NCBI GenBank assembly: GCA_020726505.1
Contig: JAHLEZ010000003.1
Coordinates: 682,001-746,000 of the forward strand
Origin: Leptodontidium sp. MPI-SDFR-AT-0119
Taxonomy: Eukaryota > Ascomycota > Leotiomycetes > Helotiales > Leptodontidiaceae
Reading direction: 5' to 3'
DNA: 64,000 nt
Part shown: positions 12,501-23,291 of the stretch, in pieces
How the letters are laid out: each line of letters begins with the position of its first letter
Numbering within the stretch: position 1 is the stretch's first letter
Notes under the pieces: model-generated
The model's database searches: none
Told to the model about the DNA's origin: nothing
The model's input: only the letters and a program-made list of their open reading frames with translations
Program-made: the position numbers and the translations under genes

Positions 12501-13485
12501 AGCTTTGCACTTTCAATTCTGGAGAAAGGAAGCTCTGAAATTGCGTCTGAGATGAGGCTGTATCCGTGAGTAGCCTTATTGCAACTGCACCACTTCCATG
12601 CGAGGTCCTCAAGCGGTGGATGTCCTCGTACAACTCCAACACAACGGAAGGCACGTGAGGGTCTCGAAGACTATGAAATACCTCGGTGTCGAAGGCTCCT
12701 TTGCCTTTAATGGAGACCTATTATGCTTCCAAGAACAAGAATCACGACCATCATGCAACACGTACTCTGATCTTCACTCCAAGAAAGTCTCCCCTGATGT
12801 CTCCTGTGTCGAGTCCCGTGATCTTTAATTTTACTTGGCATCCAATCTCATTTCGTCTGGTCCCGATGATCGCATCTCTCCATCGTTTCACATCAACCAA
12901 CGGCATTCAATCATTGCCTCATATGACAACCCATATGACGAGCATCTATCCAAGCAAAGCTGATCTTCAGGTACAAGTGGCCTCGCACAATGAGGCTAAA
13001 CTTAAAAATTAAAGGGGTCATTCGGCCCTGTGAAGATGTAGGCTATTCCAATCGAACCCACGAGGGCTGAAAAGTAGTGTTACTCCGATCCACTTTTGCA
13101 TCGCGTTTCTATATATCTTTCCTGCCATTGCCGTTTACCTTCGTGTTTGTGGATACGCACTTGCAAGAACCCTTTGATCTGCTCGAGTTGTTCAATTGAT
13201 ATTCATTGTTGTGCGGTTCTTTGCATATTCACCCGCTTGCCTCTCCGCTGTCGCTGTCGGTCGTCGGCTGTTTTTGTTGGGTTTGGTGAATCGAGGGCTT
13301 CATTGATGATCTCAACCGACTACATAACGGCCGTCTTTCTCTCGAGAAAATTTTCTTCCACCTCCCATCTACAACCTCAAACTCCAATCCCTCCTTCCAC
13401 GCAACCCCAACCCACACAACACCTCAATCCATACCTTCTTCTTTCTCCAACACAAATTACTCAATCACAATCAAAGACAGCAACC
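9514..13485. other. long intergenic region with no supported gene
   Basis: Nearly 4 kb with only short, mutually overlapping frames. The best candidate is 11207-11560 (+), which matches no family I know and lacks a splice-supported extension. A CTTTG pentanucleotide tract lies at about 10492-10518. The last 350 nt before 13486 are C/T- and later C/A-rich, as expected for a fungal 5' UTR, with a TATATAT at about 13110-13117. No tRNA, rRNA or transposon ends were seen. Confidence 0.5.
10492..10518 (+). repeat. CTTTG pentanucleotide microsatellite
   Basis: Five near-perfect tandem copies of CTTTG (also readable as TTTGC) in intergenic DNA. Confidence 0.85.
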
Positions 13486-14264
13486 ATGCTTCTTCTTCAG
13501 CTCGTCCTTGTTCTTGGCTTTGCTATGCTCTCCCAAGCCAAGATGTCCACTGACTTCGAGACTCACGCCGTTGGTGTCTTCGAGGTCAAGGACTTCCTGA
13601 TCTTCAACGTTGTCTCTACTGAGAACCGTGACCCTGCCACCAGAATCGCCAACCGTACTATCTCCTGTACGTCCTTCCTCCCTTATCCTGAAAAGAAAAT
13701 TCTTTTACTGACCTGACTGTAGTCGTCTTCGCTGACCCTAACGCCAACTCCACCATCAAGTGTGAGGATGGATGGACCAAGTCTGCCACCGTTGATAACA
13801 CCCCGTTCTCCTACATCTACTGCGGTTCTGGTCCTAACTCCAAGTAAGCAGCGATTCCTCTCCTCACCCTTCCCCTGCTTGTCTGCACAATATCTGAGAG
13901 CAGAACTTCATCCCTCCACCCTACCCCCCACAAATCTCTCTTAGACCACCACCCCAAGAAGACAGATACTGACTGCTCAATCACTAGTGGCTTCTCCACC
14001 TTCCGATTCAAGACCTACGAGAACCCCGGCAAGTTCGAGCTTCAACTCACTCACTCCTTCTCGGACCCAACGTACGTCCCTCCCCCAGCTCAAACCCAAA
14101 GACCTTGCTAACACTGTTGCTACAGCCACTACCCACCCCCATACAACTACGTCCAATACTTCGCCCCCGCAACCTTCGAGCTCGAGTGCAACAAGTTGCG
14201 CAACTCCGCCCGCTGCATGCTCGGCGGCCCTGTCCGCGCAACCATCAACCAAATCACCAATTAA
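13486..14264 (+). CDS. small secreted protein, AA1-like (Alt a 1-like) fold candidate
   Basis: Secreted protein of 174 residues from four exons (13486-13666, 13723-13843, 13988-14071, 14126-14264). A clear signal peptide opens the protein (MLLLQLVLVLGFAMLSQAK; cleavage probably after SQA). The mature part is beta-strand-like with four cysteines, one each in IKCEDGW and IYCGSG and a pair in ELECNKLRNSARC. This spacing and size resemble fungal AA1-like extracellular proteins, the family of the Alternaria allergen Alt a 1. Many members are small secreted proteins of plant-associated fungi, and a few act as elicitors or host-interaction factors. No membrane anchor or GPI signal follows. The three introns fall within codons. 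The long pyrimidine-rich leader suggests good expression. Assignment rests on architecture rather than a strong motif, so a different small secreted beta protein is possible. Confidence 0.75.
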
Positions 14265-14621
14265 GCCAGCTCCACCAGGTATATCTCGTCCTCTCGTAGA
14301 TAGATAGACAGCATGCTCTCCTTTGCTTTCATCTTTCAGGGTAGCGGTAGCGCTTTAGGGTTTCACATTGGACATCGTTTAGTGGGAGGTCTTTCATTCT
14401 ACTTCTTTTGCTGGGCTGGATGGGCGGGCGTTCTTTGCATTTGGTGCATAAATTATGCGTGGTGGCGGATATAAAAACAGCGTTTGTTTGGTAGAGATCC
14501 CCGAAATCGATCCTGATTTGGTTCGGTTTGGAAAAAATTCCGGCGTGGGCATACACTCCTGAGTCTCGCTTAGGGCTTAGAATAGTAATGCTGATGCGTT
14601 CTTTATATTTTCGCTCTCTCT

Positions 14622-14648
14622 TTGCTTGCTTGCTTGCTTGCTTGCTTG
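14622..14648 (+). repeat. TTGC tetranucleotide microsatellite
   Basis: Six to seven uninterrupted tandem copies of TTGC in the 3' flank of the secreted-protein gene. Confidence 0.9.
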
Positions 14649-16420
14649 AAGTGATTTGGTATTTCCTTCGATCGTTGTTCGCGTAAGGGAGATTGAGAAT
14701 AGATTATGCTACCTTGGCAGAGGCGTTCGTTTGTGCGGGTGCTACAAGGCAGGCAAAGTTGCGCCGTCCGTTCTCGACACCGGACGTTCTCTGTGTCACT
14801 CACCGGCGCCTAGCGCCTCGAAGCATGGCAGGCAGGACGGCAAGTTGCAGTTCCGCATGTCAGAACCGGAGAGACACGATGCTATTCCGAGTGACTCCTG
14901 CACATTTCCATCCACCTTCTCTGCACCGTGCCGCTCTTCATCGTAGGCATCAGTGTTCATATCGGAACAGGATCCCGAAGGGTTCACCTGTTGTTCTAAG
15001 ACAGTTCTGGGCATAAGATGGGTCATTCTTGGTCAAGTGATCCGTTATTCCGTCTTTTGCAGCTGATGGGTTCTTGCAGTTCGAGATAGTTACCCCGCAT
15101 CGGTTTCCTTTGAGGTGGTATAATCTTTCTGGAGGTTTGTTCCGCCGTGCTTATACCTCTAGCAGTTCGAATTTGGATTCGGTGAGCTGGCTGGTATATG
15201 CATCTTACTTTTCTGGGTTTGAACGCGGGTGAGATGTCTCGTCTCGAATGGTCTTCAAAGAGATTGGAATGTAGGGGGCAAACTAGTGAACCTATTTCCC
15301 AACTTGACAACATCAAGGTTTCATGAGAAATTGGGTTTGGACCTGCCTAAAATTCATGCTCAATTCCAGGCTACTCCTCTTCCCCGAAGCCTACGAAGCT
15401 TCAAATTCCACATCCAGGCTGCCATCAGCAGGCGTCGGTCTCGCGCATATGAATAAGGAAGGTAGACATCCATGAGTCAATATCTATCATCGTCGGTTGC
15501 AAAAATCTCATAAGACTATTTGCACCAAATTCTACCTAGGATTCTCGATTTTCATATTAGCCGGCAATGACTCCTCCGGATACTTGGAGGCAGCAACACC
15601 AACGAAAGCACTGCTGACCCGGCAACAGACCTGACTTGAAACAAACGAGATCGCAGCATCTTTGAACTCGGATTTAGCCACCAATCCACGCATAGGGGTA
15701 CGTACCCCCAATGAGCGCCTGGCTCTTTTGGAGGAGATCAGTCACGTGATACTGACATGTGATTAACTCGTCATTTTGCAGCTTGTCAAGGGTAATTGTG
15801 AAACATAACTCTGCATAGCCCCAATCTTGGAGAGGAAAATGTCAATGATTATCGCTGAAAACTGGAAAACATGTCTTGAATTGACAAATCACCGTGTTTG
15901 TTTCCTGGCTCCTGGTCCTTTACCGAGATGGCCCCCTGACATCTCAGGCACGGACCAAAATTCGCCACAGCCCACCTGCCCTGGCCTGGATGCTTCAGCA
16001 CAGCCTCAACTCTTCGCAACCACCACGCATTCTTGTTTCTTCAAGGCATTCTCAACGGCTTCTTACGCCTCACAATTAATGCCCTTTCTTTGAATTTGGA
16101 ACTCGGATTTTTGCATTTCTACACTCACATTTGCGAGTTTGCTTGTGAGTCTGCCTCGGTCGCCAAGGTGCGACCTTGAGGATTGTTGATGGGCACTTCG
16201 CCACGTTGGCTGCGAAACCGGCTTGTGACTCACGAAGTGTGAGCATTCTGGCCCTCCTCCACCACCACCCCATCCCACCCCATCCAATAGTATTATTTGC
16301 TACCGCACACCCACATGGTTGTTTGCTTTCCGCTTCAGGTCGAGTCATATCTCGTGATTCTAGCACCTCATCGACCTGGCCATGCCATGCCATGGACCCG
16401 GAATGACTCTACACGTCATG

Positions 16421-16430
16421 ATATATATAG
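16421..16430 (+). promoter_or_regulatory. TATA-like element upstream of the 16565 gene
   Basis: ATATATATAG lies about 135 nt before the ATG at 16565 and is followed by a C/T-rich stretch, a common fungal core-promoter layout. It is judged from sequence only. Confidence 0.4.
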
Positions 16431-16564
16431 AGACTTTCTTTGCCTCGTCGTAGGTTTGCTTTCTCTCCTCATCGCAGACCTCCCCATTTCCTCGTCCATT
16501 TTTGGATACCCTCTCAAACACCTAAAACCACACATATCAAAACATACTCTACAAGTCGCTCAGT

Positions 16565-17542
16565 ATGGTCACAATGAATGGTTACACGGTCACTCCCAAC
16601 CACCGCCAGAACCGGCGTCGAGAGCGTCCTGGGTCCAGAACTCGACGGACCATCACTCGCAAAGCCAATGTCCAGTATGATCTCCACGAAGGTATTCTCG
16701 ATGCCCGCGATGCAGAGGTCCATCTCCCGTCCGACAAAGCCAGACCATCCCCTCTCCTCCGTCAGAACTTCGACCAGAATTGGCAGAGATGGAAGGCGAG
16801 ACAAGCCGAGGAGAAAGCTCTTGCGGAGATGGACAGGATGCAATCAGAGCAGGAGCAACTGATTTTGTTTGGGGGTGAACTAGGAGACGACGTGAGTCTG
16901 ATACCTGATGATGCCATGCTGGGCGTCGTGCTGGGTCTCTTCGGAGACATCGATTATATCGATCCTTGACCGGCACTTCCCCACTCATCTCATCATTCCT
17001 TTCATTCTGATTGATGGAGGCGTTGGCGTCTTGAAAAGGCAGATGTATGCTTACGCATCCCTCGCCAGGAGCTACATCGGCTGGGCATCCTCTACAATGA
17101 TAACGAAGATCTTGCACAAGACTCCGAGTCAAACACAATTGCTTGTGATGTGCCAGTCGAGCAATCAGTCCCAATGTTCGTTCTTCGCCAAGGCAAACCC
17201 AGACGCTCTCGACGGCGTTCAACATGGCGTTCTCTCCCCCTTTACCTCCCACTCTCCTCTCTGAGTGACGATGCCGACATTGCTCGACTCCTTTCCCTTT
17301 CACCAGCACCGACGATTCAACATCGCCTCACTACCCCTACACCCATGGATACCCCACTGTCATTACCGCCACTGGCGTTGGAGTCTCCACAGCACGATAA
17401 TACCATTTCCATTTCGTCCCCTCGGCACACCCTTGATTTCTATTCCGGAGACTGGACATTCGTTCACACACCACACCATGCAGATCCATCTCCAACCCCA
17501 TCTTCCGAACCAGAGACATGGATCCTGATCGACGACTCGTAA
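16565..17542 (+). CDS. unrecognised acidic/proline-rich protein, two exons inferred
   Basis: The first exon (16565-16891) encodes 109 residues: an Arg-rich start (RQNRRRERPGSRTRRT), then a charged helical stretch (FDQNWQRWKARQAEEKALAEMDRMQ). If not spliced the frame ends at 16969. A GTGAGT donor at 16892 and an AAAAG acceptor ending at 17038 join in phase to a second open frame (17039-17542). That frame carries IPRQELHRLGILYND and ends in a Ser/Thr/Pro-rich tail with DWTFVH and WILIDDS. Together they give 276 residues. The acceptor lacks a pyrimidine before AG and the intron is 147 nt, so the join is plausible rather than proven; two separate small genes are the alternative. No signal peptide, membrane segment or known domain is visible. 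The leader contains a TATA-like element. Confidence 0.5.
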
Positions 17543-18220
17543 CAGAACCACCCCCATTGAGGTCAACTCTGAGAACCGCTAGCACACGGTCCGATCGATC
17601 GGTCGGTCGTGGCTAAGCGAGAGGAGCAATGGACGGTGGTTTGGTCCTCACAAAACTCAGCCCAGTGTCATCTGGGGAAATACTGCGTCTCTAAAATGGG
17701 GAGACCAGAAAAGAAAAAATGAAGAGACCAGAGAAGAAGATGAGGCAAGAGTGGAAGAGACCGGCAGTTGTGTGCTCGCGGCAATGAACCGTTGGAGCTC
17801 GCTGCCAGGAAGATAGAAGAGAGCAGATTCCACGGAAGATGGGATTGGGATTGTGAAGCTTGGGTGCTGTGTGATCAGTATCCAGCTTCATACTAGTTAG
17901 TTTTATAAATATACCCTGGTACCACCAACTATTTGCTTAACATTGGTATTTCTTCGTCTTTATCAGTCCTTGTGAAGTGTCATTTAATCCTGACTACTGT
18001 CTAAACATGAATACCCATCCGTACCCGCCTTGCCGAATCCCATTTTCGAGGCCATACCTCTTATGCCAATACAGTCCCAAGCTCTCTATCCGTACATTCA
18101 TCCATCGTCATTATCCATTTACAGTCATCCTATATCCATCATACAAGCCCAAGAATCCCAACAAGTTCACCCTTTACACATCCCAATGTCCCAAATCCCA
18201 CAAACGACATTCAACCCCCC
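17543..18220. other. intergenic between convergent genes
   Basis: About 680 nt between two stop codons that face each other. The right half is C/A-rich and carries several short frames with no recognisable product. It should hold both 3' UTRs. No repeats or RNA genes seen. Confidence 0.45.
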
Positions 18221-19156
18221 TCAGACCCAATCCCCTCTCATCAAAACCTTAACCTCCACCCTCGGGATATTCCAAGTCGGATCCCTCCCCTTCAAATCCT
18301 CCATTTTAGCTCTCATCCCATCCCTAAACCCCTCCAGCACACTCCTCCTCTGCAAAGGCCCAACCCCCAACGCAAACTGAACCCTCGCATCAATCGCCAC
18401 GCGTCTTAAAACCCTCTCTCTCTCCCTCTCCTCCTTCCCCTTTCCCATCCCAACACCGACAGTAAACGTCCCATCCACCCTCTCCCCAATCAGATCATAA
18501 AACGACAACTCCCTCCTCGTAAGCAAGAACGTACAATCAACAGCGATAGTCACACTCTCCAACTCTCTGAACTCGAGAAGGAAAACGTGCGTGTGCACCC
18601 CAGGGAGGAAGAAATGCTGCCATAGCATGTCTGAGATGGCGAGGTGTTTGATGGTGTAGAGGGCTGTGTTGTTTAGTTGGAGATTGTCGATGTCGCTGGC
18701 TTGGACGCGGAGGATGTGGGCTGTGTGGGGACCGTTTGGGATGAGTGGTGGGATGGTTGCGGTGGCGGGGACAAGACCTGTTGTTAATGGTGCTGCTGGC
18801 GGTAGTTGAGGTGGTTGAGGTGGTAGTGGTCTATTATTCAGCGTAGGGAAATAAAAAGTATCAACCTCAGGGTTGACATACACGTAAGGAAAACTCCGGA
18901 CGGCAGCCGTAGCGGCGTCCCATCTTGGGTCGAAGAATAGTTTGAGGACTTTGAGGGTCTCAGCTCGTGCTTCGTGGTTGGTGTGAAGAAGGGCTGGAGC
19001 TGGGACGATGGTTACGAGGTGGTTGATTCGTCTGTTGTGGAGGAGGTGGAGGACGCGTGGGCCGGGACGGGCGTGTTGCCAGATCTTGAGACGGAGTTCG
19101 GTGGGGAGTGATGGAAAGGGGTAGAATGTTGTGAGGGGAGGAGTGGTGGGTGTCAT
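18221..19156 (-). CDS. 2EXR-domain protein
   Basis: Intron-free protein of 311 residues. After a short leader comes the 2EXR signature near residues 11-35: FYPFPSLPTELRLKIWQHARPGPRV, split here as FYPFPSLPTELRLKIW and QHARPGPRV. This is followed by a conserved PAPALLHTNHEARAETLK and by VNPEVDTFYFP. The 2EXR family is fungus-specific, often expanded, and of unknown function; it was named for a shared Glu-x-Arg motif. A Pro-rich insertion (LPPQPPQLPPAAP) sits near residue 110. The C-terminal third is charged, with a GKGKEERERERV loop. No signal peptide or membrane segment. A second 2EXR gene lies 1.2 kb away on the same strand, so a local duplication or family cluster is likely, although the two proteins are quite diverged outside the signature. 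Confidence 0.8.
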   Translation of the reverse strand: MTPTTPPLTTFYPFPSLPTELRLKIWQHARPGPRVLHLLHNRRINHLVTIVPAPALLHTNHEARAETLKVLKLFFDPRWDAATAAVRSFPYVYVNPEVDTFYFPTLNNRPLPPQPPQLPPAAPLTTGLVPATATIPPLIPNGPHTAHILRVQASDIDNLQLNNTALYTIKHLAISDMLWQHFFLPGVHTHVFLLEFRELESVTIAVDCTFLLTRRELSFYDLIGERVDGTFTVGVGMGKGKEERERERVLRRVAIDARVQFALGVGPLQRRSVLEGFRDGMRAKMEDLKGRDPTWNIPRVEVKVLMRGDWV

Positions 19157-20359
19157 GGTGGTGGTGGGAGGATGAGAGGTGGTCAGTGGTGTGGTAATGG
19201 GTGTTTGTTTACTTGTAAATAGGTCTTGAGACGCGACAAAATCGTACTAGTGGTTGCAAATTGGTGCTCGATACAATGGTATGGAGGTGCATTGCATCTA
19301 GGTGAGTGATTGCTGAGTGAAATGCGTTTTGGTGGTTTGTGGTGCAGTGGCAGTGGTTTGTTGTTGTTTAGAGGAAGGTGTTGTTGTGACGAATGCGGTA
19401 ATCGAACCGAGCATTTCACGCGGCCTTGGTGGTGACAAGAGTAAACATTGAACGGCAGACTAGTCAAAATCGAGGACAACACTTATTGCAAATATTAGTA
19501 GGATGTATCATATCCATGCACTCCTTGAGCTAGGTAATAGGCTCTATTGCTTCAAATAATATCTTTGTGAATGCTTTGGAGGTGCCTCTGTCCGGTCATT
19601 GGCTGGCGGACCCTTCGAGCCTTACCACACGACAATTATAATGTGTCTGGAGATTAAGCGACCTTATTAGTCTGTTATAAAATGCTATTTGGAGCCTCAA
19701 GGTTGAAAGAAAAAATATTAAGCGATTGCATGTGTCGGTCTCTACATGAGGTATCGTCTCAGAGTGTAAAAGGATACTTGACTCCAAGACCACTCTAAGG
19801 GGAATATTGAAGGGGGAATTTTTTTACTTTTTTATTTTTTTTTTAAAAAAAAAAAATATGTATATAATTATATATATTTACTTGCTTTTGTTATAACCTT
19901 GAATTTTTTAGTGAGATGTGACATGAAATAAGAAAGTAAATAAAGAAGTCGCAGTGAATTGAAGGCTGCAGAAGGGTCGTCAGAATGATTGGAGAGCCAA
20001 TATGTGAGACTGGAAGCATCGGACAGTGATCTGAAATGAGAGAGTTTTGAGGAAAGAAATTGCCGACAGTCATGAGTCGGTTTTTGAGTTTGAAAATGAG
20101 ATGTCTGATCCCGGTGCTGGCACAGGACATGAGATCAACGCGCTTTCGCAAATAAAGCAGAATCCCAGACTGGCAATAAGATGCCTCCTCAGAGAGGCTC
20201 TCCATTGATAGTTTCTAATGTATAAACTGGAAATAGCGTTTGCTGAGTATTCTTTGAAATATTCTTCCAGCTAGGGCATATTCCGTTGGGGAAACTTGCC
20301 ATTGAATATATATCGCTGACCATTTTCCTTGGCATCTGAAACCAAAAGCTTAACCATTG
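19157..20359. other. intergenic with AT-rich tract
   Basis: 1.2 kb between two co-oriented 2EXR genes. The first 300 nt are T/G-rich and probably the promoter of the downstream 2EXR gene. A run of T followed by A and an AT alternation lies at 19818-19880. Short frames (19891-20205, 19596-19793) look like chance. Confidence 0.5.
19818..19880. repeat. oligo-T/oligo-A and TATATA low-complexity tract
   Basis: A run of T interrupted by single bases switches directly to a run of 12 A, then to ATATGTATATAATTATATATAT. The T-to-A switch is a perfect short palindrome. It is the most AT-rich stretch I see in the window. Confidence 0.85.
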
Positions 20360-21707
20360 CTACTGGAGTTCTCCATCCCTTTGCCATGTCAGAGACATCT
20401 TCAAAATCAAGTGTAGCTCCATTACCTCTTCTGCATCGCAGAACCCTTCACAAGGCTCTCGGTGCCAGCTTCTGTTACATCTGTTGCGAGAACAGAGTTG
20501 GTGGCAGATTTGTCGGCACTCTGAACAAGGATAGTATTCCTCAAGGACACCAGAGACGCCACCATTGCCAGCGTAAGACTCTTTTTCCAACTCCCGAACA
20601 CGAGTACATCCATTCCAAGGGATATCCAATAGAGTAGAATTTGTGGCGCGGGTGTGATCGATGTCTCCAATTACGACCGAGAAGGTAAGAAGGCGCTGGA
20701 GCTTGGATAGGACACCACCGCCCAGACCAAGGTCACCGTTGTCGACACTGATCTTGTAAAATGTGCCAAAGCTGACAGCCAAGTGCACTAAAGACTTCAA
20801 TGTGCTGGTTCGGATCGTCTCAAACATTGTTTTGAAGTAAACGAAGTATTCGTTGGGGTGAGACTCTGGTGCGTACCGGATCTCTCCTGTTTGTTCTTCG
20901 GAAGATATCCCTTCCACCCCCAAAAGGTAGGTTTTGTCGGTGCACCTTTAGGTGGAGTAGAATGTCCAAATCTAGCTCTTAAAGCGAAAATATTCTCCAC
21001 TTTGAATGGGGGTCCACAAGAAGAGCAGTGTCAGATTCGCTGGCCAAGGCTCGTTTATCTCTGTCCACTCCACTCGACCCCGCAAGGAGCCAAAAGGTTA
21101 AAAACCTACCTCTTGGGGGTGGAAGGGATAGCGTGTCAATGGAGACATCAATGTAGACAGTGGCGTTCAAGACCGAGTCCTCGAACAGAAGACTGTATTG
21201 CTTCAGAGCTTCTTCATGGGACTCGCGAGAGGTGTGCAACGCAGCTGGAGCAGGTGTAGATGACACTGCGCGAGACGTCAGCGCATTGTAATGAAGCTCG
21301 ACCACTCGAGGACCAGGAAGACTGAGAATCCAGATTTTGAAGCGCAACTCAGCGGGGAGCTTTGGGAAGATGTGGAATTCGGTCGCGGGGACCACCTTGG
21401 AGAGACCTAGAGAGTCAAATTTGATCTTGGGAAGGTATTGGGATTGGCTGATCGCGAAGACTGCTCTGCATGGTTGGAATGGTTGTATGAGGGAGAGGAT
21501 TGACATAGATTGCGTGACGGTGACGAGCTCCGTGAGCTTTCGACTGACGAGAGCTAGCTGTGGGCTTTTAGATGAATTCCAGTGTCTCGCAATATGAGGA
21601 TGATGACTTACATCACGACTGGGCTCGAACTCTGAGAAATTGGCTCTCAATGAGGATGCGTGGGGCTTGAACTCTTGGCCTTCAGCTCTGAGCGTAGATT
21701 GATTCAT
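20360..21707 (-). CDS. 2EXR-domain protein, multi-exon
   Basis: Reconstructed as three exons (21707-21110, 20999-20946, 20886-20360) giving 392 residues. The 2EXR core is FHIFPKLPAELRFKIWILS, followed by LPGPRVVELHYN and PAPAALHTSRESHEEALK, then VYIDVSIDTLSLPPPR at the end of exon 1. The short exon 2 restores family-like ENIFALRARFGH. Exon 3 continues GEIRYAPES and holds SLVHLAVSFGTFYKI and LLTFSVVIGD. The second intron is 59 nt, with GTGCAC donor and ACAG acceptor. Function is unknown, as for the family. The N-terminal 100 residues before the core are not recognisable. They contain an optional in-frame 54-nt intron (21558-21611). The C-terminal 70 residues are Cys/Glu-rich and might instead end in another frame after an unseen intron, so the last part is the least certain. 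Confidence 0.7.
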
Positions 21708-23291
21708 ACCGGATTTCGTGCTTGTCGAATCGAGAAGGCATCCTGACGCATTGTTGCTTGCGATGTTCTCCTGACATACTGCTGCGTTTGTTGTGGTACT
21801 GCAAATATGGCGAGATAATTGAAGGAATCACCATCGTTGCTAGCATTGCTCTAGTTGAAGTTGCCGTGTTCGAGATGGGAAGGCCGCGAGGTTTTGCAGT
21901 GAAGGACGCTCAACCTGAATGGGCTAGTACAATTACCGAGCTATTCACCCTTGGTGAGTCATTGATTAGATTGCTCAATGTTAAAACAATAATGTGGCAT
22001 TGCTGAGAAGCGATTGTCGCTAAGATGTTATTGACAATGTAATCAGAACCAGCCATAACGATGGTGATATCCATCTGTCATCTGGATAAGTCCGTTTTAC
22101 AACATAACAGACTCAATGGCTATATTTACATCTAGTAAACATTGCTGGTATTTGTGGAGTATCTATGATTCTGGAGTTCGAGCATACTGTGAGGAATTGG
22201 AACTTAACTTCCAAGTTGGGAGTTGAGTGGATGCTTGCCATCAGTGAATATACTCGTTTTTCCGGCCGCCGTGTTGATGTTCTCACTCAATTGTGTGACA
22301 AGTGTTACAATTCGATCGAATGGGGACTGGAATAAGTAAAATGGGTATAGAAATTGCGAATGGAAAAGGAATCTGACGGACATAATGTCTGGCAAGTCTT
22401 TCAATGCTGTCAAGTGGTGCCTCGCTTAATTCTTCATCAAAACAACAACACCCAAAGCCCCACAGACTCAAGAAAGGTTAAAAAGACAACGATATAGGAG
22501 CCAATTCAGTTAGATAAGCTGTGGTCATTTATTTTGAAGCTGTATTCTAGCTGGCAATCCGAGAAACCGTGTCGCTCCGAATCTTCAGCTCTTTCCAGCT
22601 CACCACTCAAACACTTTGAATCCACTCTTGTTTCACCTGGAATTGAAATTAAGTTCCCCGTAACAACCTAAAATTGACATCTTTAATACCAATCTCTATT
22701 ATTTTGGCAGATAGTGCAAACTCTCACTTTTGTACCAGCAAATACATATCGCAAGGTAGGAAAACGAGCAAGGTTGCACAGGACTGCAAACATTGACGGG
22801 AAACGGATCCGGCAGGGGAATGACTTCCGAGTCGCTGCAGGGGAAGAAAACACTAAAAATGCAATACAACTGGATCAGTCTTAGAACAATCGTCAGAAGT
22901 GGTATTATTTATGTTCTTGTGAGCTTCTACGCACACTTCGCAACCCTTTGTCACTCTCGAGAAGTGAAGCTAGCTCTATTGCTTCTAGGTAGCCAGACAG
23001 ATATTTTTATGTTAATTTGAGCAGAAAGCAAATAAATCTCTACTGCATGTTTATTTTCAATTTAATTACCTATTGTTCCTCGGTCGATTTCAAAATGCCG
23101 CAATTCGTGCCTAACAAGGTATACATGGAAAGTTTCAAGCCGCAGCCTCGGCATCCAGCCTCGTGCTCGCCAAATGTCATCCCATCCGCTTCAGCCAAGC
23201 AGCGCACTCGCTCAAACGTCCACACATCATCCCTCTGCAGCCTTCCACGTTTCCATCTCTCGATTGACATGCCCACCGCGCATCTGGAAAC
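21708..23291. promoter_or_regulatory. divergent upstream region between 2EXR gene and DENN-like gene
   Basis: 1.58 kb between start codons that read outward. It is AT-rich in the middle, with only short overlapping frames (22204-22471, 22793-23020) and no recognisable product, RNA gene or transposon end. Confidence 0.4.

Larger units (their letters stand above)
14265..16564. other. intergenic, no supported gene
   Basis: About 2.3 kb without a convincing gene. Short frames (for example 14693-15016, 15229-15456 and 16176-16406) are opposed by equally long frames on the other strand. A TTGC tetranucleotide tract lies at 14622-14648. The final 130 nt hold a TATATATA-like box and a C/A-rich leader for the next gene. 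Confidence 0.5.
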
